A stretch of DNA of 64,000 nucleotides from Lacticaseibacillus casei DSM 20011 = JCM 1134 = ATCC 393 (GTDB lineage Bacteria; Bacillota; Bacilli; Lactobacillales; Lactobacillaceae). The notes beneath the pieces were generated by a model. The model did no database searches. It was not told where the DNA came from and saw only the letters and a list, made by a program, of their open reading frames with translations. The stretch lies in contig NZ_AP012544.1 in assembly GCF_000829055.1 (NCBI RefSeq), forward strand, positions 1,798,001 to 1,862,000. The letters run 5' to 3'. Positions 34,658 to 43,864 of the stretch are shown here, piece by piece; position 1 is the stretch's first letter; each line of letters opens with the position of its first letter. Made by a program: the position numbers and the translations under genes.

Positions 34658-34954
34658 ATGAATACGGGTCAACGAATATCTTTACTTCGAGAAAAAAAGA
34701 ACCAGAGCCAAGCGGAGTTAGCCAAAACTCTCGGCATTGCCGCTAGTACAGTTGGCATGTGGGAAACGAACAAGAGAAAACCTTCATCTAAAATGCTTAA
34801 AAAACTGTCCGTGCTCTACGATGTGTCGATAGACTATTTACTTGGTAATGACTCGACAACCGATAAAGCCCCTTCAGAGGTTGATATTGCCGACCCCAAA
34901 AACGATACCATTATGACTTTTGAAGGACGTCCCATTCCGCCTGAAGATCTTTAG
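34658..34954 (+). CDS. phage cI-like repressor (XRE family)
   Basis: A 98-residue repressor with an N-terminal helix-turn-helix (GQRISLLREKKNQSQAELAKTLGIAASTVGMWETNKRKPS) and a short acidic tail without a peptidase domain. In phages of this type the ImmA peptidase encoded next cleaves the repressor on damage, replacing self-cleavage. The ATG has AGGTGGTG upstream. The gene is intact, so it may still confer immunity to related phages even though lytic genes are gone. Confidence 0.88.
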   Translation: MNTGQRISLLREKKNQSQAELAKTLGIAASTVGMWETNKRKPSSKMLKKLSVLYDVSIDYLLGNDSTTDKAPSEVDIADPKNDTIMTFEGRPIPPEDL

Positions 34955-34985
34955 ATAATCAAGAGACTTCTTCGAGGTGGCAAAC

Positions 34986-35405
34986 ATGATGACTGATTTT
35001 ACTAGTGACATGCTGAGAGAGGTTTTAAACTATGGCTTTGACCGTGGAGTCGGGGCTGAGCTGACATACAAACTGAAGCCATACACTCCGTCAGTTTCTA
35101 ATCCTGAAACACGTTGGATTGCGGTTAACATGAACTGGCACAAGCCGAAGCAATTGCCTTATCAGGCTGCACACGAAATAATGCACGTTCTACATCAAGA
35201 CCCAGCTTGCTTATACTTTTATTCGGCTTCAAAGAACAGTATTGAGGGTGAAGCTAACATAGGCGGAATCCATATACTTGTACCTTTGTATTTTGCGGAT
35301 GTTGATCAAGAAGATGCTAATTTGAACCAATTTATGCAGGCCTTTGACATTCCCGCACCAATGGAAGACACTGCTTTGGAAGCAATAAAGGAATTTTACA
35401 TGTAA
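34986..35405 (+). CDS. ImmA/IrrE-type metallopeptidase
   Basis: A 139-residue zinc peptidase with the HEIMH motif (AAHEIMHVLHQD, near residue 60) and a downstream EGEANIGG helix that supplies the third ligand, as in ImmA and phage anti-repressors. It is expected to cleave the neighbouring repressor during the SOS response. The ATG at 34986 has GAGGTGG upstream; a GTG at 34977 overlaps that site. It lies 31 bases after the repressor, in the same transcript. Confidence 0.85.
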   Translation: MMTDFTSDMLREVLNYGFDRGVGAELTYKLKPYTPSVSNPETRWIAVNMNWHKPKQLPYQAAHEIMHVLHQDPACLYFYSASKNSIEGEANIGGIHILVPLYFADVDQEDANLNQFMQAFDIPAPMEDTALEAIKEFYM

Positions 35406-35463
35406 TTAATTGCTAGCTAAGACACGAAAGACGGTATGGGCTAGACTTTTTGGAGAATTAAAA

Positions 35464-36033
35464 ATGGAACACGAAACTAGGAGATCTCATCGAGAGATTA
35501 AAAAGCCTTTTTGGGAAAGTTGGAAGTTTTGGGCAGCCTTTATCGTCATTGTTTTACTAGTCGCTGGCATTTCAAGCTGTGTCAATGAGTTTAAAAAAGA
35601 ATCAGCTCCTCCGTCTACAAAAATATATAAATTGAATAGTGACAAATCGGTAAAGGCGATGCTGAAACATTACAATTCCGAGATAAAATATGAAAATATT
35701 TCCGGAGCTTATGCTAACTCTGATGGATCTAAAACAGTTGGGCTTAATATCAAAGAGACCGGGAGCGACCTATCAGACAAAATGGCAATGAGAAATGCGG
35801 GAAATGACATTTTAAAAACCTGGGATGCATTCAAAAAATCAAGAGGTACGGATTTTGCAAATATCGCCATCATGGTTACATATCCAACTAACAATGGACA
35901 AATACCGATAATCAAAGTTCAAATTACCGGAAATAAGTTGAAATCTTTTAACAAGAGTAGCTCTTCGTCATCGAACGTTCCATATATTGCTACGAAATAC
36001 TGGCAACGTAATGACATGCCCGCTCTTAAATAG
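35464..36033 (+). CDS. membrane-anchored phage protein of unknown function
   Basis: A 189-residue protein with a basic N terminus, one membrane helix (about residues 24-41, FWAAFIVIVLLVAGISSC) and an extracellular domain of about 145 residues. Its position between ImmA and integrase is where Gram-positive prophages often encode superinfection-exclusion or other lysogenic-conversion proteins, so that is a possible role; I do not recognise the domain. The cysteine at the end of the helix might be lipid-modified but no clear lipobox is present. Start ATG at 35464 has GGAGAA upstream. Confidence 0.65.
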   Translation: MEHETRRSHREIKKPFWESWKFWAAFIVIVLLVAGISSCVNEFKKESAPPSTKIYKLNSDKSVKAMLKHYNSEIKYENISGAYANSDGSKTVGLNIKETGSDLSDKMAMRNAGNDILKTWDAFKKSRGTDFANIAIMVTYPTNNGQIPIIKVQITGNKLKSFNKSSSSSSNVPYIATKYWQRNDMPALK

Positions 36034-36141
36034 GACAATAAAAGCCCCTTACTTAGGGCTTTTATTTTAATGGCAAAACGAACATACGTTTGAATTTCTG
36101 TACAAATCATTCAAATTAATAGACAAATTGGAGGTACTATT

Positions 36142-37305
36142 ATGCCAAAATGGACACCATACAAACGCCATCCCGGGGTGTATGAATACCAAACCAAAAA
36201 AGGAAAAAGATTTGGTGTTAGACGAACCTATGATGACGCTGTGGGAGAAAGAAAAGAGTTCTCAAAGTCCGGTTTCGTTCATTGGCAAGATGCTGATATT
36301 GAGATCAAACAGTTTGAGGCAAAGCTTGTCAGCGGTGAAGTATCGGGATCTTTGGCTCACAGAATGACCGTTGATCAATATTACCAGCAAATGGCAAAAC
36401 GAAAAACGAAAATGGGTATCTGGCGTGAATCAACAGCAAGAGCGAACGGAAACTTCTATTCAAAGTATCTCAAGCCAGCATTTGGTAAAACTCCTCTACA
36501 AGATGTCTCAAGAGCAAAATATCAGCGTTTTTTAGATGCGCTCTCACAATCCGGTCTAGCGTTAACAACCGTCCATACCATTGATGCTGTCATGAAGAGC
36601 ATCATGAACGCCGCTGAATTTGAAGATGTTATCGACAAGAATAGGCTTCGAGGTATGCAGATCAATGGGAAAGCCCCTCGAAATAAGGATTTAGAACCAC
36701 ATTCATTTGAGCTGTGGCTAAATGCAGCAAAGACGAATCTGGATAAGTACGAAATGGCCTTGATCATCACTGCAACGCTCGGGCTTCGCCGCGGAGAAGT
36801 GATGGGACTTCGAAATGAGTCCATCAAAATATCCCACAATCAAATCAATGATGCCGATGTCGCGCAAATCTCGATTGACATGCAGCGCAACACAAATGAG
36901 CTTAATGGTGGCCCACTCAAGACCAAATCGTCGTACAGAACCATATGGGCATTTGGCAAAACCGTTGATTATTTGAAGTACGCAATGGTTACGGCTGATA
37001 ATCTAAGGCAAAGGAACCATATCCAAGCAGATAAACATTGGCTGTGGCTTAACAATGACGGCAACCCGTTGCACCCCACCCATCTCAATAGATTGATGCG
37101 AAGAGTGAGCAATGAGTCCGGCATTGAAGTGTACCCACATTTGCTCAGACATTATTTTGCAACACAAGCGATCGCTGCCAACAAACCACAGATTGACGTC
37201 ATGCACTATCTCGGCCACAAGAATCTTCAAATGACAGCCGACTACACTCGTTCAACGAAAGCAGCCAGTCTGAACGTTTTTAATAGTATTGATAAGTTTT
37301 TGTGA
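36142..37305 (+). CDS. int: tyrosine-family phage integrase
   Basis: A 387-residue site-specific recombinase. An N-terminal arm-binding region (about 1-60) precedes a SAM-like core-binding domain (about 70-165). The catalytic domain has LGLRRGEVMGL (first arginine), HLLRHYFAT (HxxR), LGHKNLQMT and the nucleophile in ADYTRSTK near residue 373. The ATG has TTGGAGG upstream. It ends about 165 bases from the guaA stop codon and reads toward it. Tandem CTCCCACA-like blocks just after the stop (about 37337-37360) may be part of the attachment region. Confidence 0.93.
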   Translation: MPKWTPYKRHPGVYEYQTKKGKRFGVRRTYDDAVGERKEFSKSGFVHWQDADIEIKQFEAKLVSGEVSGSLAHRMTVDQYYQQMAKRKTKMGIWRESTARANGNFYSKYLKPAFGKTPLQDVSRAKYQRFLDALSQSGLALTTVHTIDAVMKSIMNAAEFEDVIDKNRLRGMQINGKAPRNKDLEPHSFELWLNAAKTNLDKYEMALIITATLGLRRGEVMGLRNESIKISHNQINDADVAQISIDMQRNTNELNGGPLKTKSSYRTIWAFGKTVDYLKYAMVTADNLRQRNHIQADKHWLWLNNDGNPLHPTHLNRLMRRVSNESGIEVYPHLLRHYFATQAIAANKPQIDVMHYLGHKNLQMTADYTRSTKAASLNVFNSIDKFL

Positions 37306-37400
37306 TTTTCATATGGGGTTTTTTGATTTTGAAAATCTCCCACATAATCTCCCACAAATAAGAAACATTTGTACAATATTAAAAAGTAAAAATGGCAAAC

Positions 37401-37452
37401 AAAAAAGCTTGGGAATCACAGTTTAGCTGTGTTTTTACCAAGCTTAGCTTTT
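37401..37452. terminator. bidirectional terminator between int and guaA
   Basis: AAAAAAGCTTGG pairs with CCAAGCTTAGCTTTT and encloses a second CACAG..CTGTG stem. It serves guaA on the minus strand. Confidence 0.75.
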
Positions 37453-37469
37453 CTAATTTTTGCTACCGG

Positions 37470-39023
37470 TCATTCCCACTCAATTGTTGCCGGTGGCTTA
37501 GACGTAATATCATACACAACCCGATTAACGTGCTTCACCTCATTAACAATCCGACTTGAAATCTCCTGTAACACATCCCAATCAATCCGAGCGAAGTCGG
37601 CGGTCATGCCATCGATGGAGGTGATGGCGCGGATGCCGATGGTGTAGTCGTAGGTTCGGCCGTCGCCCATGACGCCGACGGAGCGGAAGCCTGGCAGCAC
37701 TGTAAAGTATTGCCAAATGTCCTTATCTAAGCCATGTTTAGCGATTTCTTCCCGCAAGATATAATCGGAATCGCGGACGATTTCTAGCTTGTCTTCGGTG
37801 ACTTCGCCGATGACGCGGATGCCGAGACCAGGACCCGGGAATGGTTGGCGCCATACTAGTGCGTGCGGCATGCCGAGCTTTTCGCCTAGTTCGCGGACTT
37901 CATCTTTGAAGAGTTTGTTGAGCGGTTCGATGAGTTTGAACTTGAGGTCTTTTGGTAGGCCGCCGACGTTGTGATGGGACTTGATCGTCTGCGCGGTGTC
38001 GGTGCCGGATTCCACGACGTCGGTGTAGAGCGTGCCTTGAGCGAGGAATTCGATGCCGTTGAGTTTGGCGGCTTCTTCATTGAAGACTTCGATAAAGTCG
38101 CGGCCGATGATTTTACGTTTCTTTTCAGGATCGGTGACGCCTTTTAGATCATTGAGGAAACGATCCTTGGCATCAACCTTGATGATGTTGAGGCCAAACT
38201 TGCCTTTGAGGCTGTCCATGACCTGTTCGGCTTCACCTTTACGAAGCAGACCGTGATCCACGAAGATGCTGGTCAATTGCTTGCCGATTGCTTTGTGCAG
38301 CAGAACGCCGACAACCGACGAGTCAACCCCGCCGGAGAGGCCGAGCAGAACGCGTTTGTCGCCGACTTCGGCCCGGATTTTGGCGATTTGCTTGGTAATG
38401 AAATCATCCATGCTCCAGTTGGCTTCGGCGTGGCAGACGTCGAAGGCAAAATGATGCAGAATCTCGTGGCCGTACTGCGTGTTTTGCACTTCGGCGTGGA
38501 ACTGGATACCGTAAAATTTGCGTTCGTCGTCATCCATGGCGCTGATCGGGCAATTAACGCTGGTAGCTGTGCTGCGGAAGCCCTCTGGTACCCGGGTTAC
38601 CAAGTCGCCGTGGCTCATCCAGACGGTTTGATCTTTTGGCAGGTCACGGAATAACTTGGCGCTGTCGTCGGTCACTTCAATGTCGGCTTTGCCGTATTCG
38701 CGGTTGTCGGCCGGTTCAACATCCCCACCGAGCCGCTGCGCCATCAGCTGCATGCCATAACAGACGCCCAGAATCGGGATGCCGAGTTTAAAGATGTCTT
38801 CGTCAACGCCAAGCGCGCCTTTGTCATACACACTGTTGGGGCCGCCTGAGAAGATAATCCCTTTTGGCGCAATTTCTTTAACTTCTGCCGCCGTGATGGT
38901 ATGAAGCTTTAATTCAGAGTAGATACCAAATTCCCGGATTCGCCGGGTGATTAACTGATTATATTGACTGCCATAATCGAGGACGATGATCTTATCGTAA
39001 TCCTTGTTCTGGTCATTTGCCAC
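37470..39023 (-). CDS. guaA: GMP synthase (glutamine-hydrolysing)
   Basis: Converts XMP, ATP and glutamine to GMP. The 517-residue protein has an N-terminal class I glutamine amidotransferase domain with the nucleophile in [12 protein letters not shown] and the histidine in [13 protein letters not shown]. An ATP-pyrophosphatase domain follows with [13 protein letters not shown], then the C-terminal dimerisation domain ending PPATIEWE. The likely start is a GTG at 39023 with AGGGAGTG upstream; the frame extends to 39053. The 3' end is intact although a prophage integrase gene lies next to it. No guanine or other riboswitch was seen upstream. Confidence 0.96.
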   Translation of the reverse strand: MANDQNKDYDKIIVLDYGSQYNQLITRRIREFGIYSELKLHTITAAEVKEIAPKGIIFSGGPNSVYDKGALGVDEDIFKLGIPILGVCYGMQLMAQRLGGDVEPADNREYGKADIEVTDDSAKLFRDLPKDQTVWMSHGDLVTRVPEGFRSTATSVNCPISAMDDDERKFYGIQFHAEVQNTQYGHEILHHFAFDVCHAEANWSMDDFITKQIAKIRAEVGDKRVLLGLSGGVDSSVVGVLLHKAIGKQLTSIFVDHGLLRKGEAEQVMDSLKGKFGLNIIKVDAKDRFLNDLKGVTDPEKKRKIIGRDFIEVFNEEAAKLNGIEFLAQGTLYTDVVESGTDTAQTIKSHHNVGGLPKDLKFKLIEPLNKLFKDEVRELGEKLGMPHALVWRQPFPGPGLGIRVIGEVTEDKLEIVRDSDYILREEIAKHGLDKDIWQYFTVLPGFRSVGVMGDGRTYDYTIGIRAITSIDGMTADFARIDWDVLQEISSRIVNEVKHVNRVVYDITSKPPATIEWE

Positions 39024-39202
39024 AGTCCGCCACACTCCCTTGTTTGAATGCACTAATTTTACAGAGTTTTCATAGGCTGGTCAATCGTGAGTGAGAAGCC
39101 TCTCATCTAAGAAATTGCGAAGCCGTCGCGTGATCGGCCGAGCTAATGCCAGATTGTCTGGCAAGTTGTTCCCGATTTTTGAAAAAAGGCATGCACCTGC
39201 CG

Positions 39203-40129
39203 TTACCATTTTCGTAATGCGACTTGATCGATTTTGTGTCCAGTCGTTTTATGCAAAATGACGTCCGCCCGATTTTTGGTGGGTAAAATGTATTCCTTCA
39301 GGTTCTTAAGGTTGACATCCCGCCAGACCTTCCGCGCCATGTCAAAAGCGTCCTTGCGATTTCCGATGGCGTATTGATAGTAGTAATTGCTCGGATCCGT
39401 GAAGGCCGTGTCCATCAAGATGCCGAATCGCTCCAGATACCACTGTTCAATCAAGGTTGGATCGGCGTCGACATAGATGGAAAAGTCAAAGTAATCACTG
39501 ACATAAATCGGTTGCTTGCTAGGCAACTGTAAGACGTTGATGCCTTCCACAATGAGAATATCCGGTCGGTCAATAACCTCGTACTTGTCAGGAACAATAT
39601 CGTAAATCTGATGACTGTACTTCGGGGCGCGCACCACACCGCTAGCATTTTTGACGTTGTTCATAAAGTGAATTAGCAACTGCATATCGTAGCTTTCGGG
39701 GAACCCTTTTCGATCCAAAATGCCGCGCCGTTCTAGTTCGGCATTGGGATAGAGGAAACCATCCGTGGTGATTTGCTGGACGCGCTTGTCTGGATATGCC
39801 CGGCTCAGCAGCAACTGAAGCAGGCGCGCGGTCGTACTTTTGCCGACTGCCACCGAACCGGCGATGCCGATGATAAACGGCGTGTGCGGATTGCGCTGCA
39901 TCCCCAAAAAGCGGCTCAAGGTAAACATGTCGCCTTGGTAATCCTCATAGCGAATATGAATCAGGTGGCGCAATGGTGAATAAATGGTTTTAACATCATC
40001 AAGACTGATCTCATCGTTCAATGAACGTAACTGCGCCAGCTCGGCATCGGTTACGCTGGTAAAATTTTGCGAGTGAAACTGGGACCATTCTGCCCGATCA
40101 AACTTATAGAAATTCATTTCGGATTGCAT
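39203..40129 (-). CDS. coaA: pantothenate kinase, type I
   Basis: Phosphorylates pantothenate, the first step of coenzyme A synthesis. The 308 residues match the bacterial type I enzyme. The P-loop is [17 protein letters not shown] near residues 89-105. [41 protein letters not shown] follows with the substrate-binding tyrosine and histidine, then [12 protein letters not shown]. It is not part of an operon with guaA; 179 bases separate them. The ATG at 40129 has AAGGA upstream. Confidence 0.96.
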   Translation of the reverse strand: MQSEMNFYKFDRAEWSQFHSQNFTSVTDAELAQLRSLNDEISLDDVKTIYSPLRHLIHIRYEDYQGDMFTLSRFLGMQRNPHTPFIIGIAGSVAVGKSTTARLLQLLLSRAYPDKRVQQITTDGFLYPNAELERRGILDRKGFPESYDMQLLIHFMNNVKNASGVVRAPKYSHQIYDIVPDKYEVIDRPDILIVEGINVLQLPSKQPIYVSDYFDFSIYVDADPTLIEQWYLERFGILMDTAFTDPSNYYYQYAIGNRKDAFDMARKVWRDVNLKNLKEYILPTKNRADVILHKTTGHKIDQVALRKW

Positions 40130-40292
40130 AACTTACCGTGTCCTTGCGTTTAATGGTTTTATTTTAGCATAGAAACGACCGGTTATTTCGGCCAATCGGT
40201 TTTGCTTGACAGCCGAGAAAAGGTTGTGCACAATGAGAGCAATTAGTTCATGCCACTTACCATCATATGCTCACCACCAGCGGAGGGTTGCT

Positions 40293-40628
40293 ATGTTTGA
40301 ATCTCTTTTGTCGCTTATTCCAGAAGTTGTTCTCGAGTCGATTTTCATACCGATTTTTAGGCCAGAATTTAACCTTGAAGCGTCGACTAAGTTTAACTGG
40401 TTTCGTTTTTTACTAACGCTCGCAGTCAGTGGACTTTTTGCTGGTGCTGGCATTTGGCTTTTGCTTCAATTACTGACGGATTCACTTAATACGGTAGCTC
40501 TCTTTGGGGGATTGCTGCTCTTAGCATCAGGCGGCTTCCCGGCTGGCCGTGCCGTCATCGATTTTATAGACTATCGACGCCAGCGCCTCGCTAAAATCGA
40601 AGCAGAAAAGCCTTATCAAGAACTTTGA
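40293..40628 (+). CDS. small two-helix membrane protein
   Basis: A 111-residue protein with two hydrophobic segments (about residues 36-58 and 66-85) separated by a short loop, and a charged C-terminal tail YRRQRLAKIEAEKPYQEL. I do not recognise it. The start at 40293 has GGAGGG upstream. It is transcribed alone toward a terminator at 40666. Confidence 0.65.
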   Translation: MFESLLSLIPEVVLESIFIPIFRPEFNLEASTKFNWFRFLLTLAVSGLFAGAGIWLLLQLLTDSLNTVALFGGLLLLASGGFPAGRAVIDFIDYRRQRLAKIEAEKPYQEL

Positions 40629-40665
40629 TACATCTCCAATTTTGCTAATCATTCAATCTCCAAAC

Positions 40666-40694
40666 AAAAAGCGCCCGAACCCGAGCGCTTTTTT
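40666..40694. terminator. bidirectional terminator
   Basis: AAAAAGCGC paired with GCGCTTTTTT, between the convergent small membrane gene and pepD. Confidence 0.8.
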
Positions 40695-40705
40695 GCTGCC
40701 AATCA

Positions 40706-42115
40706 TTAATCATGCAAGGTAAACTGCAACTTCATCTTCGGTGCCGCAGCTGCGACCATCTGTCCCAGTAGCTCGTTGCTGTTGGCCATGGCCAAATCAG
40801 CCATTTGTTCGTTTGCTGTGGTCAGGTGTTCGCGGATGTTTTTGGCATCCTGAACTGCCTTGTCGGTTTGCAGTTGCAGATGCCGGCAAGCCGCAACGGT
40901 TTTTTGTTCAAAAACGTCTTCCTGATCCTTGAACAAGGAAAAGTCGTAATCGCCAAACGTTGCGAGCAGGTTGCTCAACCAGTACATTTTGGAAACATCG
41001 AAGTGATCGCCGGTGTCGCGATAAGCCGCTGGTGTGTCATTCACGTTGGCATAAAACGGCACAACAGCATTGAACGTATTAGGGCCGAATGCCAGCCAGT
41101 GAATACCGGCGACTGCAGCGGGCACATCATTGCGAATCTGCAAAATGTGGAGTTCCTGATTGCGGTTAATGCCGATCGGCCGATACAACTTTTTCTGCGC
41201 TGGCGTGCCGGTCGTGCCGTAAACATCGTAAGGCGTGTTTTCGTAATGTGAGCTTTCGACAAACTTCACGTCCTCGATGCTGATCTTTTTGGAGGTGCGG
41301 CAGATGAACGGCAGGTCCTGATCAATCGGGGTGGTGTCAAATTCCGGATTGAAGTACTTTTGGCCGTACCATGCCCGCGGGTTGTTGTAGCGGGTGTCTT
41401 TGATGGTGGCTGAGCCGAAAATGTGGCGCAGATTGTAGCCTTCCGCATCCGGATTAAGGTGATACGTCTCGATCAAGTCACGCAAGTCCGCGCTGCTCAT
41501 CGTGTCATCGCTGGTAAAATCAAAATCGGTGATGTTGAAGCGATTCGGAGCGATCACGTAGGCATCGTCCGGAATCCGAATCGCTGCCCAGTGATGGCCG
41601 CCGATGCTTTCGAAGTACCAGACTTCATCTTTGTCAGCAAATGCAATGCCATTGCTCTCATAGGTGCCATATTGCTGAAGGAGACTGCCCAAGCGCTGAA
41701 CGCCTTCGCGTGCGCTATGAATGTACGGCAATACGATGGTCGGCATGTCTTCTTCGCCAATTCCGGCCGGCACTAGCGGATCAACACCCAGAATCCGGCT
41801 GTTGGTCGTGATCGTCTCGGTTGACGTCATCGCCACATTGTCACTATTAATCCCGGCTGCGGCCCAAATACCGTGGCCATCTTCAGCTTCCGGCGTGGAC
41901 GTGTAGCCCAACGGATCGGCAGGCAAGTCAATCGAAAACTTGCTGAGCACGGAATGATACTGACGCGGCTGATCTTCAGGTTTAACATAGACAAACTTTT
42001 GCGGATGCAACGGTGATTCGCCGTCTTCGTTACGCGCAATAATCGTCGAGCCGTCAATCGAAGCCTTTTTACCTACTAACACCGTGGTACACGAGCCGAC
42101 ATAACGTTTTGCCAA
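40706..42115 (-). CDS. pepD: dipeptidase, C69 family
   Basis: Cytoplasmic dipeptidase with broad specificity, part of the peptide-use pathway of lactic acid bacteria. The 469-residue protein starts at a TTG (42115) behind AGAAGGA. The family's N-terminal nucleophile is C9 in [27 protein letters not shown]; in related NTN hydrolases this cysteine can be exposed by processing. Other conserved blocks are [16 protein letters not shown] and [17 protein letters not shown]. The longer frame to 42208 lacks a binding site. IS30 copy 2 lies 170 bases upstream, leaving a possible promoter region intact. Confidence 0.93.
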   Translation of the reverse strand: MAKRYVGSCTTVLVGKKASIDGSTIIARNEDGESPLHPQKFVYVKPEDQPRQYHSVLSKFSIDLPADPLGYTSTPEAEDGHGIWAAAGINSDNVAMTSTETITTNSRILGVDPLVPAGIGEEDMPTIVLPYIHSAREGVQRLGSLLQQYGTYESNGIAFADKDEVWYFESIGGHHWAAIRIPDDAYVIAPNRFNITDFDFTSDDTMSSADLRDLIETYHLNPDAEGYNLRHIFGSATIKDTRYNNPRAWYGQKYFNPEFDTTPIDQDLPFICRTSKKISIEDVKFVESSHYENTPYDVYGTTGTPAQKKLYRPIGINRNQELHILQIRNDVPAAVAGIHWLAFGPNTFNAVVPFYANVNDTPAAYRDTGDHFDVSKMYWLSNLLATFGDYDFSLFKDQEDVFEQKTVAACRHLQLQTDKAVQDAKNIREHLTTANEQMADLAMANSNELLGQMVAAAAPKMKLQFTLHD

Positions 42116-42171
42116 AATAATCGTCCTTCTTTCAAAATAGTCTCGCCTGCATAACGCCCACAAGCTTGATT

Positions 42172-42185
42172 TAAAGTTAACTTTA
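42172..42185. promoter_or_regulatory. perfect palindrome upstream of pepD
   Basis: TAAAGTTAACTTTA is a perfect 14-bp palindrome about 57 bases upstream of the pepD start, well placed for an operator. The binder is unknown. Confidence 0.4.
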
Positions 42186-42237
42186 CCGCGCAAAAACGGG
42201 TTTGCCAATAGTTGGCAGGAAACCTAGGTAAACAAAA

Positions 42238-42274
42238 TCGCCTGTTTGAGATGATTGCTCTCATGACAGGCGAT
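42238..42274. repeat. hairpin at the IS30 copy 2 insertion site
   Basis: ATCGCCTGT pairs perfectly with ACAGGCGAT; A/T runs outside make it look like a terminator. The target duplication of IS30 copy 2 starts inside its right arm, so the element inserted at the hairpin's edge. Confidence 0.6.
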
Positions 42275-42284
42275 AAAAGGTTCT

Positions 42285-43545
42285 CGCGCATTTTAGAATC
42301 AAGTTAGCCACTGTCTCAAAATTTTTTGGACAATAAAAAACATCAAGAACAGATATCCTGTATCATTGAAGTTCCTACACAAACAATGGAAGAGGATATT
42401 GTCTTGATGCAGAAACAGGATAGCACACACCGCCAAAAAGGTCAGCACTTAACATCACTCGAGCGCGGAAAAGTGGCCGGATTCCGCCAAGCTGGGAAGT
42501 CCAATCGTTGGATTGCTGCTGAAATTGGCGTCTGCCCGCAGACCATTAATAATGAAATCAAGCGAGGTACAGTAGATCAGGTCAAGAAGAGTAATGGCAA
42601 GCGCGTCTACCATCGACAATACCTGCCAGAGGCTGCTCAGGCACGTTACGAGACTGCACGCTTGAGCTGTCATCGTCCTGACAAGTTCGCCAGCGTACAG
42701 GTCTTCTTAACCTGGTACGTACAGCGAGCTAAGCAGGACAAATGGTCGCCGGATGCTTCAATCGGCTATGCCAAGCGACACAAGCTGTTTACTCCTGAAG
42801 AGCTTGTTTGTGCCTCGACTTTGTACCAGTACATTGACGACCAACGCCTAGAGATTCGAAATATCGACCTGTTGGAGAAGACTAAGCGGAAGACCTCTCA
42901 CCAGCACCACACCAAGGCTAAGCGCCTGGCTGGCCGCAGTATCGAGGAACGGCCTAAGGTCGTTGAACGACGCAGGCAGTTCGGTCACTGGGAGATGGAT
43001 ACCATTGTCGGTAAACGCAATGGCAAGGAGAGCGTCATCTTGACTCTGATTGAGCGCAAGACCCGTTGCCAACTTCTCCGCTTGATCGAAGGACGAGATG
43101 CAGACTCTGTGAGCTATGCATTGCGTGGAATCAAGCGCGAATGGGGAGCTTGCATCAAGACCATCACAGCCGACAACGGACCCGAGTTCACCGCCTTAAA
43201 TACTGCTTTTGCTGGGACGGAAACTGAGATCTTCTACGCCCATCCTTACACGTCCTGCGACCGTGGCACCAACGAGGCACATAACCGGATGATCCGCCAG
43301 GACTTCCCTAAGGGCATGTCCCTAGATGACATTAGCCCTAGTCAAGTGCAGGCCACGCAAGACCGCTTGAATCAGTTGCCTCGCAAACAACAGGGCTACT
43401 GCACACCCCAGCAAAACTTTGAGGCCGAAGCTCGGCGCGTTCGCCGCATGGCCCAGTAGTCTCTCTAGCGCCACAACTTCTATTTGATAACGGCCTGTTC
43501 TGGGATTGTCCTCAACGACTGGCTAACTTGTTCTTGCAATTTACG
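42285..43545 (+). mobile_element. IS30-family insertion sequence, copy 2
   Basis: 1261 bp, same length and ends as copy 1 but inverted. It is flanked by a 13-bp target duplication GATAAAAGGTTCT at 42272-42284 and 43546-43558. Both copies keep matched duplications, so the 10-kb segment between them has not been inverted by recombination since insertion. Confidence 0.93.
42407..43459 (+). CDS. IS30-family transposase
   Basis: 350 residues, intact, with the helix-turn-helix GFRQAGKSNRWIAAEIGVCPQTINNEI and the catalytic D-D-E set described for copy 1. Near identity between the two copies points to recent transposition within this lineage. The start at 42407 has AGAGGA upstream. Confidence 0.93.
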   Translation: MQKQDSTHRQKGQHLTSLERGKVAGFRQAGKSNRWIAAEIGVCPQTINNEIKRGTVDQVKKSNGKRVYHRQYLPEAAQARYETARLSCHRPDKFASVQVFLTWYVQRAKQDKWSPDASIGYAKRHKLFTPEELVCASTLYQYIDDQRLEIRNIDLLEKTKRKTSHQHHTKAKRLAGRSIEERPKVVERRRQFGHWEMDTIVGKRNGKESVILTLIERKTRCQLLRLIEGRDADSVSYALRGIKREWGACIKTITADNGPEFTALNTAFAGTETEIFYAHPYTSCDRGTNEAHNRMIRQDFPKGMSLDDISPSQVQATQDRLNQLPRKQQGYCTPQQNFEAEARRVRRMAQ

Positions 43546-43864
43546 GATAAAAGGTTCTACAGATCTACTTAATCTTTAAGTGCATGGCATGGGCTCCCTT
43601 TTTGCCCTGTAGCAACTTATAGATCGTTACGAGAAGTTACAGTGCTGAAGTGCCAAGGCGGAGCAATCGTAGGCCAGATGGGCTCAGTGGTGACATTGTT
43701 GTTGGTGGGGCGCTCTTTGCCCCACCTACAACAAGGCCGAGCTTAGAGCCTCTGCCGCTTTTGCAGAGGCTCTAAGTCGTGCCCACTCCTCTAGCTTCGC
43801 GGTCGCCAGCCCCAATCTGGCCGGAGATAGCGGAGTTTGGCACGGCAATATGTTTCTCAGCCTG
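43546..43864. other. 319-bp gene-free stretch after IS30 copy 2
   Basis: After the target duplication there is about 90 bases without recognised features, then structured element A (43650-43843), which ends 21 bases before the thioesterase stop codon. No gene seen. Confidence 0.6.
43650..43843 (+). ncRNA. structured intergenic element, family S, copy A
   Basis: About 194 bp closed by GTGCCAA/TTGGCAC. Inside are a stem GGCCAGAT/ATCTGGCC, the block CAGTGGTGA, hairpin 1 at 43696-43734 (TTGTTGT/ACAACAA with GGTGGGG/CCCCACC), the block AAGGCCGA, hairpin 2 at 43742-43776 (CTTAGAG.CTCTGC/GCAGAGGCTCTAAG) and the block GTCGTGCCCAC. No open frame fits. Copies B (54153) and C (46748) keep the blocks while the stems change in step, which argues for a folded RNA. 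It has a roughly 15-base insertion near 43786-43806 relative to B and C. Confidence 0.6.

Larger units (their letters stand above)
34583..37320 (+). mobile_element. prophage remnant: lysogeny module only
   Basis: AT-rich segment with four same-strand genes in the order cI-like repressor, ImmA-like peptidase, membrane protein, tyrosine integrase. This is the usual lysogeny module of lactobacillus temperate phages. The divergent lytic side (cro, replication, structural genes), expected to the left of the repressor, is missing; the segment meets a truncated GntR gene instead. The integrase end abuts the 3' end of guaA, a known attachment site for some integrative elements. I could not find a matching att duplication at the left end, so the left edge is probably a deletion. 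Confidence 0.75.

Noticed and set aside
30991-43545. Composite transposon carrying the 10 kb between the IS30 copies
   Set aside because: Each copy has its own matched 13-bp target duplication, showing two independent insertions. The interior contains housekeeping genes such as guaA and coaA.
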